The notes beneath the pieces are model-generated. The model was not told the origin of the DNA and made no database searches. It saw nothing but the letters and a program-made list of their open reading frames with translations. From Pedobacter panaciterrae (GTDB lineage: Bacteria; Bacteroidota; Bacteroidia; Sphingobacteriales; Sphingobacteriaceae): a stretch of 64,000 nt of DNA. Location: positions 124,001 through 188,000 of the forward strand of contig NZ_LGEL01000031.1 of NCBI RefSeq assembly GCF_001636695.1, read 5' to 3'. This document shows, one piece after another, positions 17,022-26,505 of this stretch. Made by a program: the position numbers and the translations under genes. Within the stretch, counting starts at the first letter, position 1; every line of letters starts with the position of its first letter.

Positions 17022-18533
17022 TTAGACATGTGTCATATCTTTGATAATAAACGTCAGTTTTTGGACAGCATGCTCGATATCTTTAGGCTTAAAGCCTGTA
17101 AAGCCAATTACCAGTCCCTCAGGTATTTTATTCTCGATAGAAAAATCCGAGACAGCAAACAGGACAATACCTTCTCTATTGGCGCGTTCTTTAATTGTCT
17201 TCGCTTTTAGACCTTCTCTTAGCCAGCCAATAAGAAACATCCCGGAATCACTGGAATCGACTGTTAATTCTTCATGTAGATACTTCACGAGCAGACTGAC
17301 TAACATTTCCTGATTATTTTTGTAGATCAATCTCATACGTCGGATATGGCGTAAAAAATGTCCTTCGACTATGAACTCAGACATGATCAACTGATCCATT
17401 AGCGGGTTTTGCCGGTCCACCATCGTTTTCATAAAGGTGAATCTTTCTGCTGTTTCCTTGTCGGGAAGTACCATGTAAGCTATCCGGAGTGCCGGAAACA
17501 TGATCTTGCTAAAAGTACCGATATAAACAACGTTTGCGTTAGGATCCAATCCCATCAAAGCAGGCACAGGACGACCCTTGAGCCTAAATTCGCTGTCGTA
17601 ATCGTCTTCAATTATCCAATTACTTCCTTCTCTTGACCATTTTAACAACTCGAGCCGCTGTTTAAGGGGCATAACTTTACCGAGCGGAAATTGATGAGAG
17701 GGCGTTATGAAAGCTAACCTTGCGTTCGGATATTTTTCCTGGCCATACTGAATATCCATTCCATGTTCGGTAACGGGTACGGGGCAGATTTCACCCCCAA
17801 ACCTCTTTACGGCATTCCGCACGCCAGGATAACCCGGATCTTCAACCCAGCAGTCGTCGCCCTCTTTTATGAGAAGCTCTGCTGCCAGGTGCAATGCCTG
17901 TCTTGCTCCGTTGACTATTAGTATCTGTTCTTTTTCACAGATTATCGATCGGTTCACACGAAGGTAGTCGGCTATGGCAATCCGCAGCGGTTCATAGCCT
18001 TTAGCATCCGAATACCCCAGATTTTTGTGTTGAAGCTGCCTAAAAGCACGGGCACCCAGGCGTGACCATATCTGGAAAGGAAAGTTTGACAGGTCGTTAA
18101 CAGTCAGTTGGAAGGGGATCGCGATATCACCTTCGCTATCCAATCTCATTTCTTCCTCCGAACTCGGGAATTCGTACCTTATATTCCTTTTGGAAACATT
18201 TCCTGAAAGCAAACCTATCCTTTCTTTAATCCTTTTTTCGTCAGCCGTGTTCAAAAAGTCTGGTAAATCCGTACAAATAAACGTACCAGAACCAGTTTCA
18301 CCTGTCAGATATCCTTCAATACTCAGCTGGTCATATGCTGTTACAACCGAATTGCGCGATATGCCGAGCTCTAAAGCAAGAGCCCTCGATGAAGGCATCC
18401 TCTCGCCGGGTTTCAGTTTGCCGTTCACCACAGCATCCCTGATCTGAGCATAAAGCTGTAGATATTTTGGCGACGATGATTCGCGGTCTATACTGATAAA
18501 AGCGAGAAGGATTTCAGGAGTTAATTTTGCCAT
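17022..18533 (-). CDS. MocR/PdxR-type transcriptional regulator (GntR HTH plus aminotransferase-like domain)
   Basis: The protein has 503 residues. The N-terminal ~80 are a GntR winged helix (GERMPSSRALALELGISRNSV), followed by a linker and a fold-type I aminotransferase domain. The PLP-binding Lys is in YIGTFSKIMFPALR and the phosphate-binding part in NGARQALHLAAELL. MocR proteins sense an amino acid or PLP-linked metabolite and activate or repress a divergent gene. Here the divergent gene is a sulfite/nitrite reductase. A motif at 18563-18586 in the 182-nt intergenic region, repeated before two more operons, is the probable binding site. Confidence 0.9.
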   Translation of the reverse strand: MAKLTPEILLAFISIDRESSSPKYLQLYAQIRDAVVNGKLKPGERMPSSRALALELGISRNSVVTAYDQLSIEGYLTGETGSGTFICTDLPDFLNTADEKRIKERIGLLSGNVSKRNIRYEFPSSEEEMRLDSEGDIAIPFQLTVNDLSNFPFQIWSRLGARAFRQLQHKNLGYSDAKGYEPLRIAIADYLRVNRSIICEKEQILIVNGARQALHLAAELLIKEGDDCWVEDPGYPGVRNAVKRFGGEICPVPVTEHGMDIQYGQEKYPNARLAFITPSHQFPLGKVMPLKQRLELLKWSREGSNWIIEDDYDSEFRLKGRPVPALMGLDPNANVVYIGTFSKIMFPALRIAYMVLPDKETAERFTFMKTMVDRQNPLMDQLIMSEFIVEGHFLRHIRRMRLIYKNNQEMLVSLLVKYLHEELTVDSSDSGMFLIGWLREGLKAKTIKERANREGIVLFAVSDFSIENKIPEGLVIGFTGFKPKDIEHAVQKLTFIIKDMTHV

Positions 18534-18562
18534 AAAAGTGGACTCATGTATTGCATGTAAAA

Positions 18563-18599
18563 TGGTACCAACAGTTTGACCAATTTACGTTTATTTTTG
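18563..18599 (+). promoter_or_regulatory. Probable MocR site and promoter of the sulfite reductase gene
   Basis: TGGTACC at 18563-18569, then 8 nt, then GACCAATTT at 18578-18586. A Bacteroidota -7 box TATTTTTG (TAnnTTTG) lies at 18592-18599, exactly 29 nt from the first base of TGGT. The same arrangement and distance occur at 21455 and 23569. The motif is also 30 nt upstream of the MocR start, so autoregulation is possible. Confidence 0.6.
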
Positions 18600-18715
18600 A
18601 ACATAAAATAATCAGATACCATATTGACTCTTTTTGTTAAGGTTTTAAGAAGTAGAATATGTTCTATCGGCTTCTGTTGGGACGAGAAGCGATTAACGGA
18701 TAAAAAATATAAATA

Positions 18716-20824
18716 ATGAAAGAAGAGAATGAAATTACGCCGCAGGCTCGACATGATATCGAAGAACTGGCAAGGAAAATAGGCCGGTACCGAAGCGGAA
18801 CAATGGACAGCGAAGCCTTCCGCCTATTTCGCCTGGCACGTGGTATTTACGGACAACGGCAAGATGGCGTACATATGGTAAGGATCAAATTGCCGTTTGG
18901 CCGGATCAATCCGGGCCAGCTAATCCGCATAGCAGAATTATCAGAAGAATATGGACACAGCAACCTGCATATTACCACCAGACAGGACATACAGCTCCAT
19001 TATGTCAAACTGGACAATACATCCGCACTATGGAGAAAACTGGAAGAAAAATGTCTTACGCTGAGGGAAGCCTGTGGAAATACAATAAGGAACCTGACGG
19101 CATCGCCTTATGCGGGAATAGATCCCGAGGAGCCATTCGATGTATCCCCTTACGCGAAGGCCACCTTTGAGTACTTCCTGCGCAACCCGATATGCCAGCA
19201 ACTGGGCAGAAAATTCAAGATCACATTTTCCTCTTCGGACAGGGATGCTGCCTATACGTTTATGCATGACCTGGGCTTTATCCCTAAAGTAAAACACGTG
19301 GATGGCAAGGTAAAGAGAGGATTCAAAGTATTATTGGCCGGGGGACTAGGAGCTCAGCCGTTTCTTGCCAAAGAAGTTGTCGATTTTATGCCCGAGGAAG
19401 ATATAATACCCTTTGCGGAAGCCTGCATCAGGATTTTTGACAGGTATGGTGAGAGGACAAAACGCCACAAGGCCAGGTTGAAGTACCTTTTGGAAGAGAT
19501 GGGACTGGACAGGTTTCTCGAGCTCGTACATGAAGAATGGATTGCCCTGGGAGTAAAGTCATTTCCGATAGACCACCAGGATTTTCTTGCTACCCCAATA
19601 CCTAAAATAACAGAGAGAGAGGAAGTAGAACCGGCCGATCCGGTTATGTTTGAGAAATGGATTTCCAAAAACGTCATCCCACAGAAACAAGAAAACTTCT
19701 TAAGCGTGCAGATACGTGTTCCATTGGGAGACCTCTCCTCTAAAAAAGCGTTTAAGCTAGCAGATACCATCCGGAAATATGCTTCCGATGATATCCGTCT
19801 TACGGTAAACCAAGGTATACTGTTGAAATTCGTTCATCCTGATCATCTTCCTGCTCTTTATAACGAGCTGTACAATATCGGACTCTCAGAGATCGGGTTC
19901 AACAGCATATATGACATTACCGCCTGCCCCGGTACCGTAACGTGTAACCTGGGAATCGCCAGTGCCACGGGCCTGGCAACCGAACTTGAGCGTGTCTTGA
20001 AGGACGAGTACGCCGATATAGATTACGACCAGAATATCCGCATCAAGATATCGGGCTGTATGAATGGATGCGCACATCATTCCATAGCTGAAATCGGATT
20101 TCACGGTATGTCGATGAAATTCGGGGCTTATGTGTTGCCAGCGATGCAGGTCCTTCTGGGCGGAGGTCCAAAGGGGGACGGGCTCGGAAGAGTGGCTGAA
20201 AAGATCATACGCCTTCCAGCCAAGAGGATCCCTGATGCCCTTCGTTATATTCTCAAAGAGTACGAAGAGAAATGCAATGAGGGAGAACTGTTCAACGATT
20301 TCTTCGATAGATTGGGAAAAAACAGTTTTTACGAACTACTGAAGTCATTGGGCGAGATTAAAGAGATTTCGCAGGAAGATTTGTTGGATTGGGGGACTGC
20401 TGCACCTTACAAAAAAGAAATCGGAATCGGAGAATGCGCAGTGCCCATGGCAGATCTTGTATCCTCTGTACTGGACGAAATCAAGGAGACTATCAATTTA
20501 GCATTCATAGCTTCCAAAGATGAACAGTGGGTTGAGGCAATATATTTTGCTTACTCTATATTCATTAATAGTGCCAAGGCTGCCTTACTTTCCAAAGGTA
20601 TCCCAACTAGCTCCCAACATTCCATTCTTTCAAAATTTGATGAGGCCGGAAACGCAGGGACGCTCTTCAAATTAGAGAATGACGTTTCGCTATGTGATCA
20701 TGTGCTACGAATTAACAGGAATGAACCGTCCTCCAAATTTACCGATTTATATCTTACCGATGCGATAACATTCTACAAGATGGTGAGAGAGTTCCGGGAT
20801 GCGGAACTTACAGAGATTAACTAA
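18716..20824 (+). CDS. Sirohaem-[4Fe-4S] nitrite/sulfite reductase with C-terminal extension
   Basis: The 702-residue protein has the two ferredoxin-like half-domains and two sirohaem domains of the family (ITTRQDIQLHYV, then ACPGTVTCNLGIA, then ISGCMNGCAHH). The cluster ligands are C404, C410, C448 and C452. It reduces sulfite to sulfide, or nitrite to ammonia, with six electrons. The context of a Cys/Met gamma-class enzyme and a MocR regulator favours sulfite. Residues ~590-702 are an extra helical domain, HEPN-like in appearance (EQWVEAIYFAYSIFINSAKAAL), absent from standard reductases. The gene overlaps the convergent DUF983 gene by 8 nt. Confidence 0.9.
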   Translation: MKEENEITPQARHDIEELARKIGRYRSGTMDSEAFRLFRLARGIYGQRQDGVHMVRIKLPFGRINPGQLIRIAELSEEYGHSNLHITTRQDIQLHYVKLDNTSALWRKLEEKCLTLREACGNTIRNLTASPYAGIDPEEPFDVSPYAKATFEYFLRNPICQQLGRKFKITFSSSDRDAAYTFMHDLGFIPKVKHVDGKVKRGFKVLLAGGLGAQPFLAKEVVDFMPEEDIIPFAEACIRIFDRYGERTKRHKARLKYLLEEMGLDRFLELVHEEWIALGVKSFPIDHQDFLATPIPKITEREEVEPADPVMFEKWISKNVIPQKQENFLSVQIRVPLGDLSSKKAFKLADTIRKYASDDIRLTVNQGILLKFVHPDHLPALYNELYNIGLSEIGFNSIYDITACPGTVTCNLGIASATGLATELERVLKDEYADIDYDQNIRIKISGCMNGCAHHSIAEIGFHGMSMKFGAYVLPAMQVLLGGGPKGDGLGRVAEKIIRLPAKRIPDALRYILKEYEEKCNEGELFNDFFDRLGKNSFYELLKSLGEIKEISQEDLLDWGTAAPYKKEIGIGECAVPMADLVSSVLDEIKETINLAFIASKDEQWVEAIYFAYSIFINSAKAALLSKGIPTSSQHSILSKFDEAGNAGTLFKLENDVSLCDHVLRINRNEPSSKFTDLYLTDAITFYKMVREFRDAELTEIN

Positions 20825-21242
20825 TCTCTGTAAGTTTTTCCTCTTTTCCATTGATACGCCGACCGGGATCGTAACGGGCATATTCCCCGCCCAAAAGATA
20901 TAGTAAGGAAGTTTTTGAATATCGCAGGTTAATGGGATAAAATAAGAAAATTAAGATAAAAATTACATAGATATAAAGCAATGGATCATCACTTCCCGTG
21001 AGTACTCCGGTAGCGACCGATCCTGCCGTAATAATCGCTACGTTATATGCGTAACTAATGTACATTGCAGCCTCAAAATACCCTAAATTCCGCTCGAATC
21101 GGAACCCGCAATGCGAACAATTTTTATGTAAAACTTCTTTTTGTAAAGAATATGTTGAATTGCCAAACATATCTCCTGTTCGGCACTTTGGGCATTTGCT
21201 GTTTATGAATGATATAAATTTACCTGGATCGCTCGTTCCCAT
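20817..21242 (-). CDS. DUF983 family membrane protein
   Basis: The 141-residue protein has an N-terminal zinc-ribbon-like unit (KCPKCRTGDMF...KNCSHCGFRFERNLGYFEAA) followed by two transmembrane helices, as in DUF983 proteins of Bacteroidota. The role is unknown; these proteins sit in the inner membrane. It is convergent with the sulfite reductase (8-nt overlap) and starts 275 nt from the EamA gene. Confidence 0.85.
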   Translation of the reverse strand: MGTSDPGKFISFINSKCPKCRTGDMFGNSTYSLQKEVLHKNCSHCGFRFERNLGYFEAAMYISYAYNVAIITAGSVATGVLTGSDDPLLYIYVIFILIFLFYPINLRYSKTSLLYLLGGEYARYDPGRRINGKEEKLTEIS

Positions 21243-21454
21243 TTCTATTCTTTTTAAGTTTTGTTATGTTTTTAACAAAAATAAGCCTAATCCTATCCTA
21301 AATGAAGTACCATTTTTAGTAAAAACAAGGGAGCCACTTTTCTACCGTCAAAGTAGTAATGTGGCTAATGTGAAACTTTGTTTTGCATTTCCATCTTATG
21401 GTTATTCAATCGTTGCCTTTTGATTAAAACCGTACCTATGCATTTCGTTCAAAG

Positions 21455-21491
21455 TGGTACCCTTCGTAACCAAATATAGAGGCTAATTTTA
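21455..21491 (+). promoter_or_regulatory. Probable MocR site and promoter of the EamA/ATP-grasp operon
   Basis: TGGTACC at 21455-21461 and AACCAA at 21468-21473 resemble the site at 18563, with a spacer two bases shorter. A -7-like box TAATTTTA begins at 21484, again 29 nt from the first base of TGGT. The start codon of the downstream gene is at 21518. Confidence 0.45.
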
Positions 21492-21517
21492 CATAATCAA
21501 TTTAGGCCCAGTTTCAA

Positions 21518-22399
21518 ATGAATAACAGTAATACCAAAGAAAAAATTAATAGCGGCTGGCTCAATGGGCTTATAGGCGTGGTATTGTTTAGCGGTTCGTT
21601 ACCAGCAACGAGAATGGCCGTCCTGGAATTTAATCCAATGTTCCTCACATTTGCTCGCGCATCCATAGCTGGGACATTAGCGTTCCTAGCTTTACGGGTT
21701 TTTAAAGAGAAGATTCCTGACAGGAAACAGATTTTTCCTCTGGTTATTGTGGCTGTTGGAGTGGTTGTCGGATTTCCTTTGTTGAGCGCGTTGGCGTTAA
21801 AGCACGTGACTTCAGCTCATTCGATAGTTTTTATAGGACTGCTCCCTGTAGCGACTACTGTATTCGGCATTATTCGCGGCGGCGAACGTCCGCAGCCAAC
21901 ATTTTGGATTTTCTCCATTATCGGCAGTCTTTTGGTGATCGGTTACGCAGCGGCACAGGGGTTAAGAGCCTCTCCAAGCGGTGATTTCATAATGCTCGGT
22001 GCAATCATCCTTTGTGGCTTAGGATATGCAGAGGGCGCAAAGCTAACGAAGGCTCTAGGGGGTTGGCAGGTTATTTCCTGGGCATTAGTACTTTCGCTTC
22101 CCCTCATGGTACCGCTGACGTTTGTTTATATACCTAAATCATTCAACTGCGTAAGCACAGGGGCCTGGGGCGGTCTGGCTTATGTGTCGATATTTAGTAT
22201 GTTTATAGGTTTCATATTCTGGTACAAGGGGCTGGCAGAAGGGGGCACTGGAACCGTTGGTCAGTTACAGCTGTTGCAGCCATTTTTGGGCCTCACACTA
22301 GCAGCGCTTCTACTTTGCGAAGAAGTAAGTACGGGAATGCTGGTCGTTACCATTGGCGTAATCCTATGTGTGGCAGGAACGAAAAGATTTGCTAAATAG
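21518..22399 (+). CDS. EamA/DMT superfamily transporter
   Basis: The 293-residue protein has about ten transmembrane helices in two EamA repeats (GVVLFSGSLPATRMAVLEFNP, then FWYKGLAEGGTGTVGQLQLLQP). Members export amino acids, metabolites or drugs across the inner membrane. It is followed after 17 nt by the ATP-grasp gene on the same strand, so the two are an operon, and the promoter carries the MocR-like motif. I infer export or uptake of the metabolite made in this module. Confidence 0.85.
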   Translation: MNNSNTKEKINSGWLNGLIGVVLFSGSLPATRMAVLEFNPMFLTFARASIAGTLAFLALRVFKEKIPDRKQIFPLVIVAVGVVVGFPLLSALALKHVTSAHSIVFIGLLPVATTVFGIIRGGERPQPTFWIFSIIGSLLVIGYAAAQGLRASPSGDFIMLGAIILCGLGYAEGAKLTKALGGWQVISWALVLSLPLMVPLTFVYIPKSFNCVSTGAWGGLAYVSIFSMFIGFIFWYKGLAEGGTGTVGQLQLLQPFLGLTLAALLLCEEVSTGMLVVTIGVILCVAGTKRFAK

Positions 22400-22416
22400 C
22401 AGTAAAAAACGGACTC

Positions 22417-23286
22417 ATGGAAATCGCGATAGTAAGTTACAAAAAACAGGAAAAATTTGCCCAGGGAGTGGCAGATGATGAAGATGCTGAGCTTATGGCA
22501 TTTTTAGTGGACAAAGGACTGCATGTGATTTCTACAGTTTGGAATGATAAAAACGTAGATTGGAGCAGCTTTAACGTAGCCATCATTAAGTCCCCTTGGG
22601 ATTATCACAACCACTTGATCGAGTTTTTGAACTGGTTGGATAAATTAGAAGAATTAAATGTCAAAGTGTTGAATCCTGTGGACATAATCAAATGGAACAG
22701 CCACAAAAAGTATTTGAAAGGTATTGCCCAAATGGGACTTCCTGTAATCCCATCCGAATACCTCGATAAAGGTTCTGTACTCGGCGATCACTTCTTCGGA
22801 TTATTGGATGCAGACAGGCTGGTCGTGAAACCATGTGTGAGTGCAGGTGCTCAAAATACAATATTCCTCGATAGAAACAATCTGGAAGAACGTGCAGAAG
22901 AAATTGGTAAACTTTTAAAGGCAGAAGATTACATTGTACAGCCATTTGTAGAAGAAATCAACAATGGAGAATGGTCATTCTTGTTCTTCAACCGAAAATA
23001 TGGCCATTCTGTGTTAAAGAAACCTAAAAAAGGCGATTTCAGAGTACAGCATTATCACGGGGGAAGCATCAATTATCCTACCCCTGACCCGTTACATATA
23101 CAGGAGGCAGGGGCATACTTAAAGAATTTATCGCAACCTACACTCTATGCACGCGTGGACGGTGTAATTATAAAGAATTCTTTTGTATTGATGGAGTTGG
23201 AGATGATCGAACCCTTTCTATTCCTCAATGGCGACTGTATTTTAATGGAAAACTACTACCAGGCATTGATCGCTTTGATATCATAG
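22417..23286 (+). CDS. ATP-grasp domain protein (glutathione-synthetase/RimK-like)
   Basis: The protein has 289 residues. The ATP-grasp fold is suggested by LPVIPSEYL, VVKPCVSAGAQNT (the nucleotide-binding Lys and flexible loop), YIVQPFVEEINNGEWSFLFFN and the metal-binding EMIEPFLFL. Such enzymes ligate a carboxylate to an amine or thiol through an acyl phosphate. The substrate is unknown; Bacteroidota homologues are annotated as prokaryotic glutathione synthetase-like. It is cotranscribed with the EamA transporter. Confidence 0.8.
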   Translation: MEIAIVSYKKQEKFAQGVADDEDAELMAFLVDKGLHVISTVWNDKNVDWSSFNVAIIKSPWDYHNHLIEFLNWLDKLEELNVKVLNPVDIIKWNSHKKYLKGIAQMGLPVIPSEYLDKGSVLGDHFFGLLDADRLVVKPCVSAGAQNTIFLDRNNLEERAEEIGKLLKAEDYIVQPFVEEINNGEWSFLFFNRKYGHSVLKKPKKGDFRVQHYHGGSINYPTPDPLHIQEAGAYLKNLSQPTLYARVDGVIIKNSFVLMELEMIEPFLFLNGDCILMENYYQALIALIS

Positions 23287-23568
23287 AAATTTTTAAGCCT
23301 CTTAGGTGACAATTTATAATAATCCCAAAACCTCTTTTTCGTGCTTATCGCCACTCGTTTGCCTGCAAGTAATGCTCCTGCACGGCCGCTGATACCGGAC
23401 ATAAAGGCAAATTCCCTCCTCCTGGACATAACATTTTTCAAGCAAATATTACCCTGTTCATTTTAAAGATGCATTAACGACATGTTTGTTCGAAGGCTTA
23501 TATAATTATAGTGTAATCCAATGCTGCGTCTTTATAGATATTAATGGCTCTTATATTTATATAGTAAA

Positions 23569-23605
23569 TGGTTCCTATAGCCAGACCAATTTGTTATTAC
23601 TTTTA
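23569..23605 (+). promoter_or_regulatory. Probable MocR site and promoter of the Cys/Met enzyme gene
   Basis: TGGTTCC at 23569-23575, 8 nt, then GACCAATTT at 23584-23592. A -7-like box TACTTTTA begins at 23598, 29 nt from the first base of TGGT. Spacer and distance are identical to the site at 18563, and the right half-site is identical (GACCAATTT). Confidence 0.6.
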
Positions 23606-23638
23606 ATCTGGATCAAGAAATATAAATGCAATAGCGTC

Positions 23639-24814
23639 ATGGATAACCAAACAAAAGCAATAAGAGAGCAAATTGCTCGCTCTCATTACAGAGAACATTC
23701 TTCACCTATATACCTTACGTCAAGTTTTATCTTCGATAATGCAGAGCAAGGCCGCGCAATCTTCGCAGAAGAAGAGATCGGGCAAGTTTATTCGAGATAC
23801 GGAAATCCCAACACGAGCGAATTTATAAAGAAAGTCTGCGATATGGAAGGAGCAGAATCTGGGATTGCGTTTGCTTCAGGAATGGCTGCTATATTCGCTT
23901 CTTTTGCCGCCTTACTGCGGAGTGGAGATCACATCATATCCAGTAGAGCAATATTTGGCTCTACTCATCAAATATTTACTGAATTGCTGCCACGATGGGG
24001 GATACAAACCACTTACGTGGATTCTAACACGCCCGAAGCATGGGAGAACGCAATCCAAGACAATACAAAAATGATTTTTCTGGAAACACCGTCAAACCCT
24101 GGACTAGAACTTTTCGACTTAGAAATGCTGGGAAAAATTAAATTAAAATATCCTCATATAATCTTGAATGTTGACAACTGTTTCGCTACTCCTTGTCTAC
24201 AGACACCGATAGAGTATGGATTCGATCTGGTGAGCCACTCAGCAACAAAGTACATGGACGGACAAGGAAGGGTTTTAGGTGGCGTGATTGTAGGACGGAA
24301 AGAACTAATAGAACAGCTGATGTTTTTCGTCAAGAACACAGGTCCCACCCTTTCTCCATTTAATGCATGGGTACTTTCTAAGGGGCTGGAAACACTTTCT
24401 CTGAGAATGGAGAGGCATAGTTCAAATGCTCTAAAGGTAGCGTTAGCACTTCAAAATAATAAGTATATAGAATTGGTAAGCTACCCGTATCTAATTTCCC
24501 ACCCACAGTACGAATTGGCAAAAAAACAGATGAAAGCAGGAGGAGGCATAGTGACGTTTACCATAAAGGGTGGATATGAAAAGGTAAAATCATTTCTCGA
24601 CTCGTTAAAAATGATTCTTATTACATCCAACTTGGGCGATTCACGAACAATAGCCACCCACCCGGCTTCTACCACCCATTCTAAGCTCAACGAAAATGAA
24701 AGATCTCAACTCGGAATTACTCCTGGCACCATACGTATTTCCGTAGGATTGGAGGCTGTGGAAGATATTATAGCGGATATAGACCAAGCCCTGCAAGTTA
24801 GTAACGATTATTAA
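23639..24814 (+). CDS. Cys/Met gamma-class PLP enzyme (O-succinyl/acetyl-homoserine sulfhydrylase or cystathionine gamma-synthase-like)
   Basis: The protein has 391 residues from ATG 23639; an in-frame earlier ATG at 23486 would overlap the promoter motif. The fold-type I PLP family is shown by YSRYGNPNTSEF, SGMAAIFASF (phosphate cup), and the PLP-binding Lys in SHSATKYMDGQGR, with the GITPGTIRISVGLE signature at the end. It probably makes homocysteine, or another thioether, from an activated homoserine. Together with the sulfite reductase this would form a route from sulfite to an amino-acid thiol. It is followed 39 nt later by the DUF1348 gene. Confidence 0.85.
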   Translation: MDNQTKAIREQIARSHYREHSSPIYLTSSFIFDNAEQGRAIFAEEEIGQVYSRYGNPNTSEFIKKVCDMEGAESGIAFASGMAAIFASFAALLRSGDHIISSRAIFGSTHQIFTELLPRWGIQTTYVDSNTPEAWENAIQDNTKMIFLETPSNPGLELFDLEMLGKIKLKYPHIILNVDNCFATPCLQTPIEYGFDLVSHSATKYMDGQGRVLGGVIVGRKELIEQLMFFVKNTGPTLSPFNAWVLSKGLETLSLRMERHSSNALKVALALQNNKYIELVSYPYLISHPQYELAKKQMKAGGGIVTFTIKGGYEKVKSFLDSLKMILITSNLGDSRTIATHPASTTHSKLNENERSQLGITPGTIRISVGLEAVEDIIADIDQALQVSNDY

Positions 24815-24853
24815 TCAAATTTCAAGGTAGAATAACAAATAAAATAAAAAACA

Positions 24854-25267
24854 ATGGAAAAGCGATATCCCCTCCCTCCATTTACAAAGGAGAGTGCAAT
24901 AGAGAAAATTCAGTTAGCAGAAGACGCGTGGAACAGCCAGAGCCCACTAAAAGTATCAAAAGCTTACACCTTAAATAGTGTATGGCGAAATAGAGACGAA
25001 TTCATCAGCGGTAGAAGCGAAATCGTTGAGTTTCTTACAAGAAAGTGGGCAAAAGAGCTAAACTACAGATTGAAAAAAGAATATTGGGCACATACAGACG
25101 ATCGGATCGCAGTAAGATTTGAATACGAATATTCAAATGCTGAGGGCCATTGGTTCAGGGCATATGGAAATGAAAATTGGGAGTTTGATGAAAACGGATT
25201 AATGATTAAGCGTTTTGCGAGCATCAATGACGTTCCGATAGACGAAAAAGATAGGAAGTTTAGGTAG
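24854..25267 (+). CDS. DUF1348 (SnoaL/NTF2-like) protein
   Basis: The 137-residue protein has the DUF1348 pattern: [35 protein letters not shown], and the [24 protein letters not shown] strand pair. It is an NTF2-like cone fold of unknown role, sometimes linked to stress or small-molecule binding. It is the last gene of the sulfur module. The decayed element copy begins immediately after its stop codon. Confidence 0.85.
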   Translation: MEKRYPLPPFTKESAIEKIQLAEDAWNSQSPLKVSKAYTLNSVWRNRDEFISGRSEIVEFLTRKWAKELNYRLKKEYWAHTDDRIAVRFEYEYSNAEGHWFRAYGNENWEFDENGLMIKRFASINDVPIDEKDRKFR

Positions 25268-25839
25268 AGGTTTGCATCTTCACCGGGCTTGGTTCGCCGC
25301 TGTCGATATCGTGAACTGATGGCTCCACGCACTGTTCCTGGAAAAATCCCGCCCTCTTTAAGATGGCCTCAGGGATATTTGTATTTAAGATTTTAACACC
25401 GTCCTTTAGCTGCTTTAAAATAATTTTTGCAATAGAGTTTGATATGATCTCAGAACCTTTGGCATGAGGCAGTAGGTCTTTTAGTGGTACGTTGAGCGTC
25501 CGGACAATCCAGGCATTATCATTGGGTTTGCCAAATACAATTCCTTTTTACACATCTTTTTTTATCAAGTCAATGTAGCGTTCAAGGCTTAGAGGTAAAC
25601 GATTCCATGTATTTATCTTTAGAATAGTGTTTATCAGGCAGGGATTTGGTATAATTCTCTGCCTGACTTATGAGTTCCAGGCCTTCCTTATTGTCGCCCA
25701 TTTAATAGGTGGCACCTCCTCGGCCATCATTTTTGGCAAATCCTGCCCGCTTTCCTTCGATGTATAGATTGGCATTGAAAGCAAGTGTTTCTTCTTTAAA
25801 GGATTCGTAGTACCTGATATTTTTTAGTTCAATGTTCAT
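25268..25839 (-). pseudogene. Decayed copy of the conjugative-element gene at 36772-37431
   Basis: The sequence matches the intact gene over its length at high identity, starting with ATG at 25839. It has an in-frame stop at 25702-25704 (TAA where the intact gene has TAC in ATYYMGD), a deletion of about 60 nt near 25560, and a changed C-terminus. It is non-functional. Confidence 0.85.
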
Positions 25840-25961
25840 ATTGCGTTTTGTTATTGGTTCATTTTTTTGTTAGCAGATATTGACCTGCCCGGCCTGATTT
25901 TTACGCATAGCAAAACACCCTGGTCCGTAGGAACCAGGGTATGCTTGCTGATTGGTAGTCG

Positions 25962-26505
25962 TTAACGGGTATTCACAAAAAACTCTTGGTACGAGCCAAA
26001 GCCCCTTGGTTTATGCGTACGGATATTACTGCGCAACGCAACGGCTTTTTCAAATCGGTTCAAGGAAAAAGCAGCAGTTGGAATACTGAATTTGCGGTTG
26101 CGATAGCTGATCTGTACCAAATCTTCGGCGATCCTGAACGCCGCATTTTTTCCCGCCTGCCATAAGGCAATTTTGCAATCTGTCACCCTGCCGGTAAGTT
26201 CTGCATCAAAAAGGGTATGCACTTTGGCACCCGTAAAACGTTCTTTCAAAAAAACAACCTGGGCAGCATTGGCCAGCAACCCTAAAGCGGCAAATACAAC
26301 ATTGCCCGGAACCCGCAGCCATTCCGGCCTCAACTGGCAGAAACAAATAATATCTGTGGCAGAGTGCCCTAAAAACAGATGCCTTACCTGCGCGGGAAAT
26401 CCCTCATGTACCAACCATATACCGGCAGTTAGCGGAACCAGGTGCAAGCCGGGCGCCCAGTATTCTGTTGCGGAACGCTGCTGATTACCATGGTAAGAAA
26501 ACAGG
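25962..26505 (-). pseudogene. 5'-truncated copy of the conjugative-element gene at 37550-38185
   Basis: 161 codons (25962-26447) are open and align with residues 51-211 of the intact protein (for example VRHLFLGHSATDIICF against VRHLFLSHSAADILCF). Homology continues to about 26503, then ends, leaving out the first ~30 residues. With the preceding fragment this is the remnant of a second, related conjugative element in the same orientation. Confidence 0.8.

Noticed and set aside
23256-23441. 61-codon minus-strand frame (MKNVMSRRREFAF...)
   Set aside because: It overlaps the 3' end of the ATP-grasp gene and resembles no family. It is kept out for lack of support.
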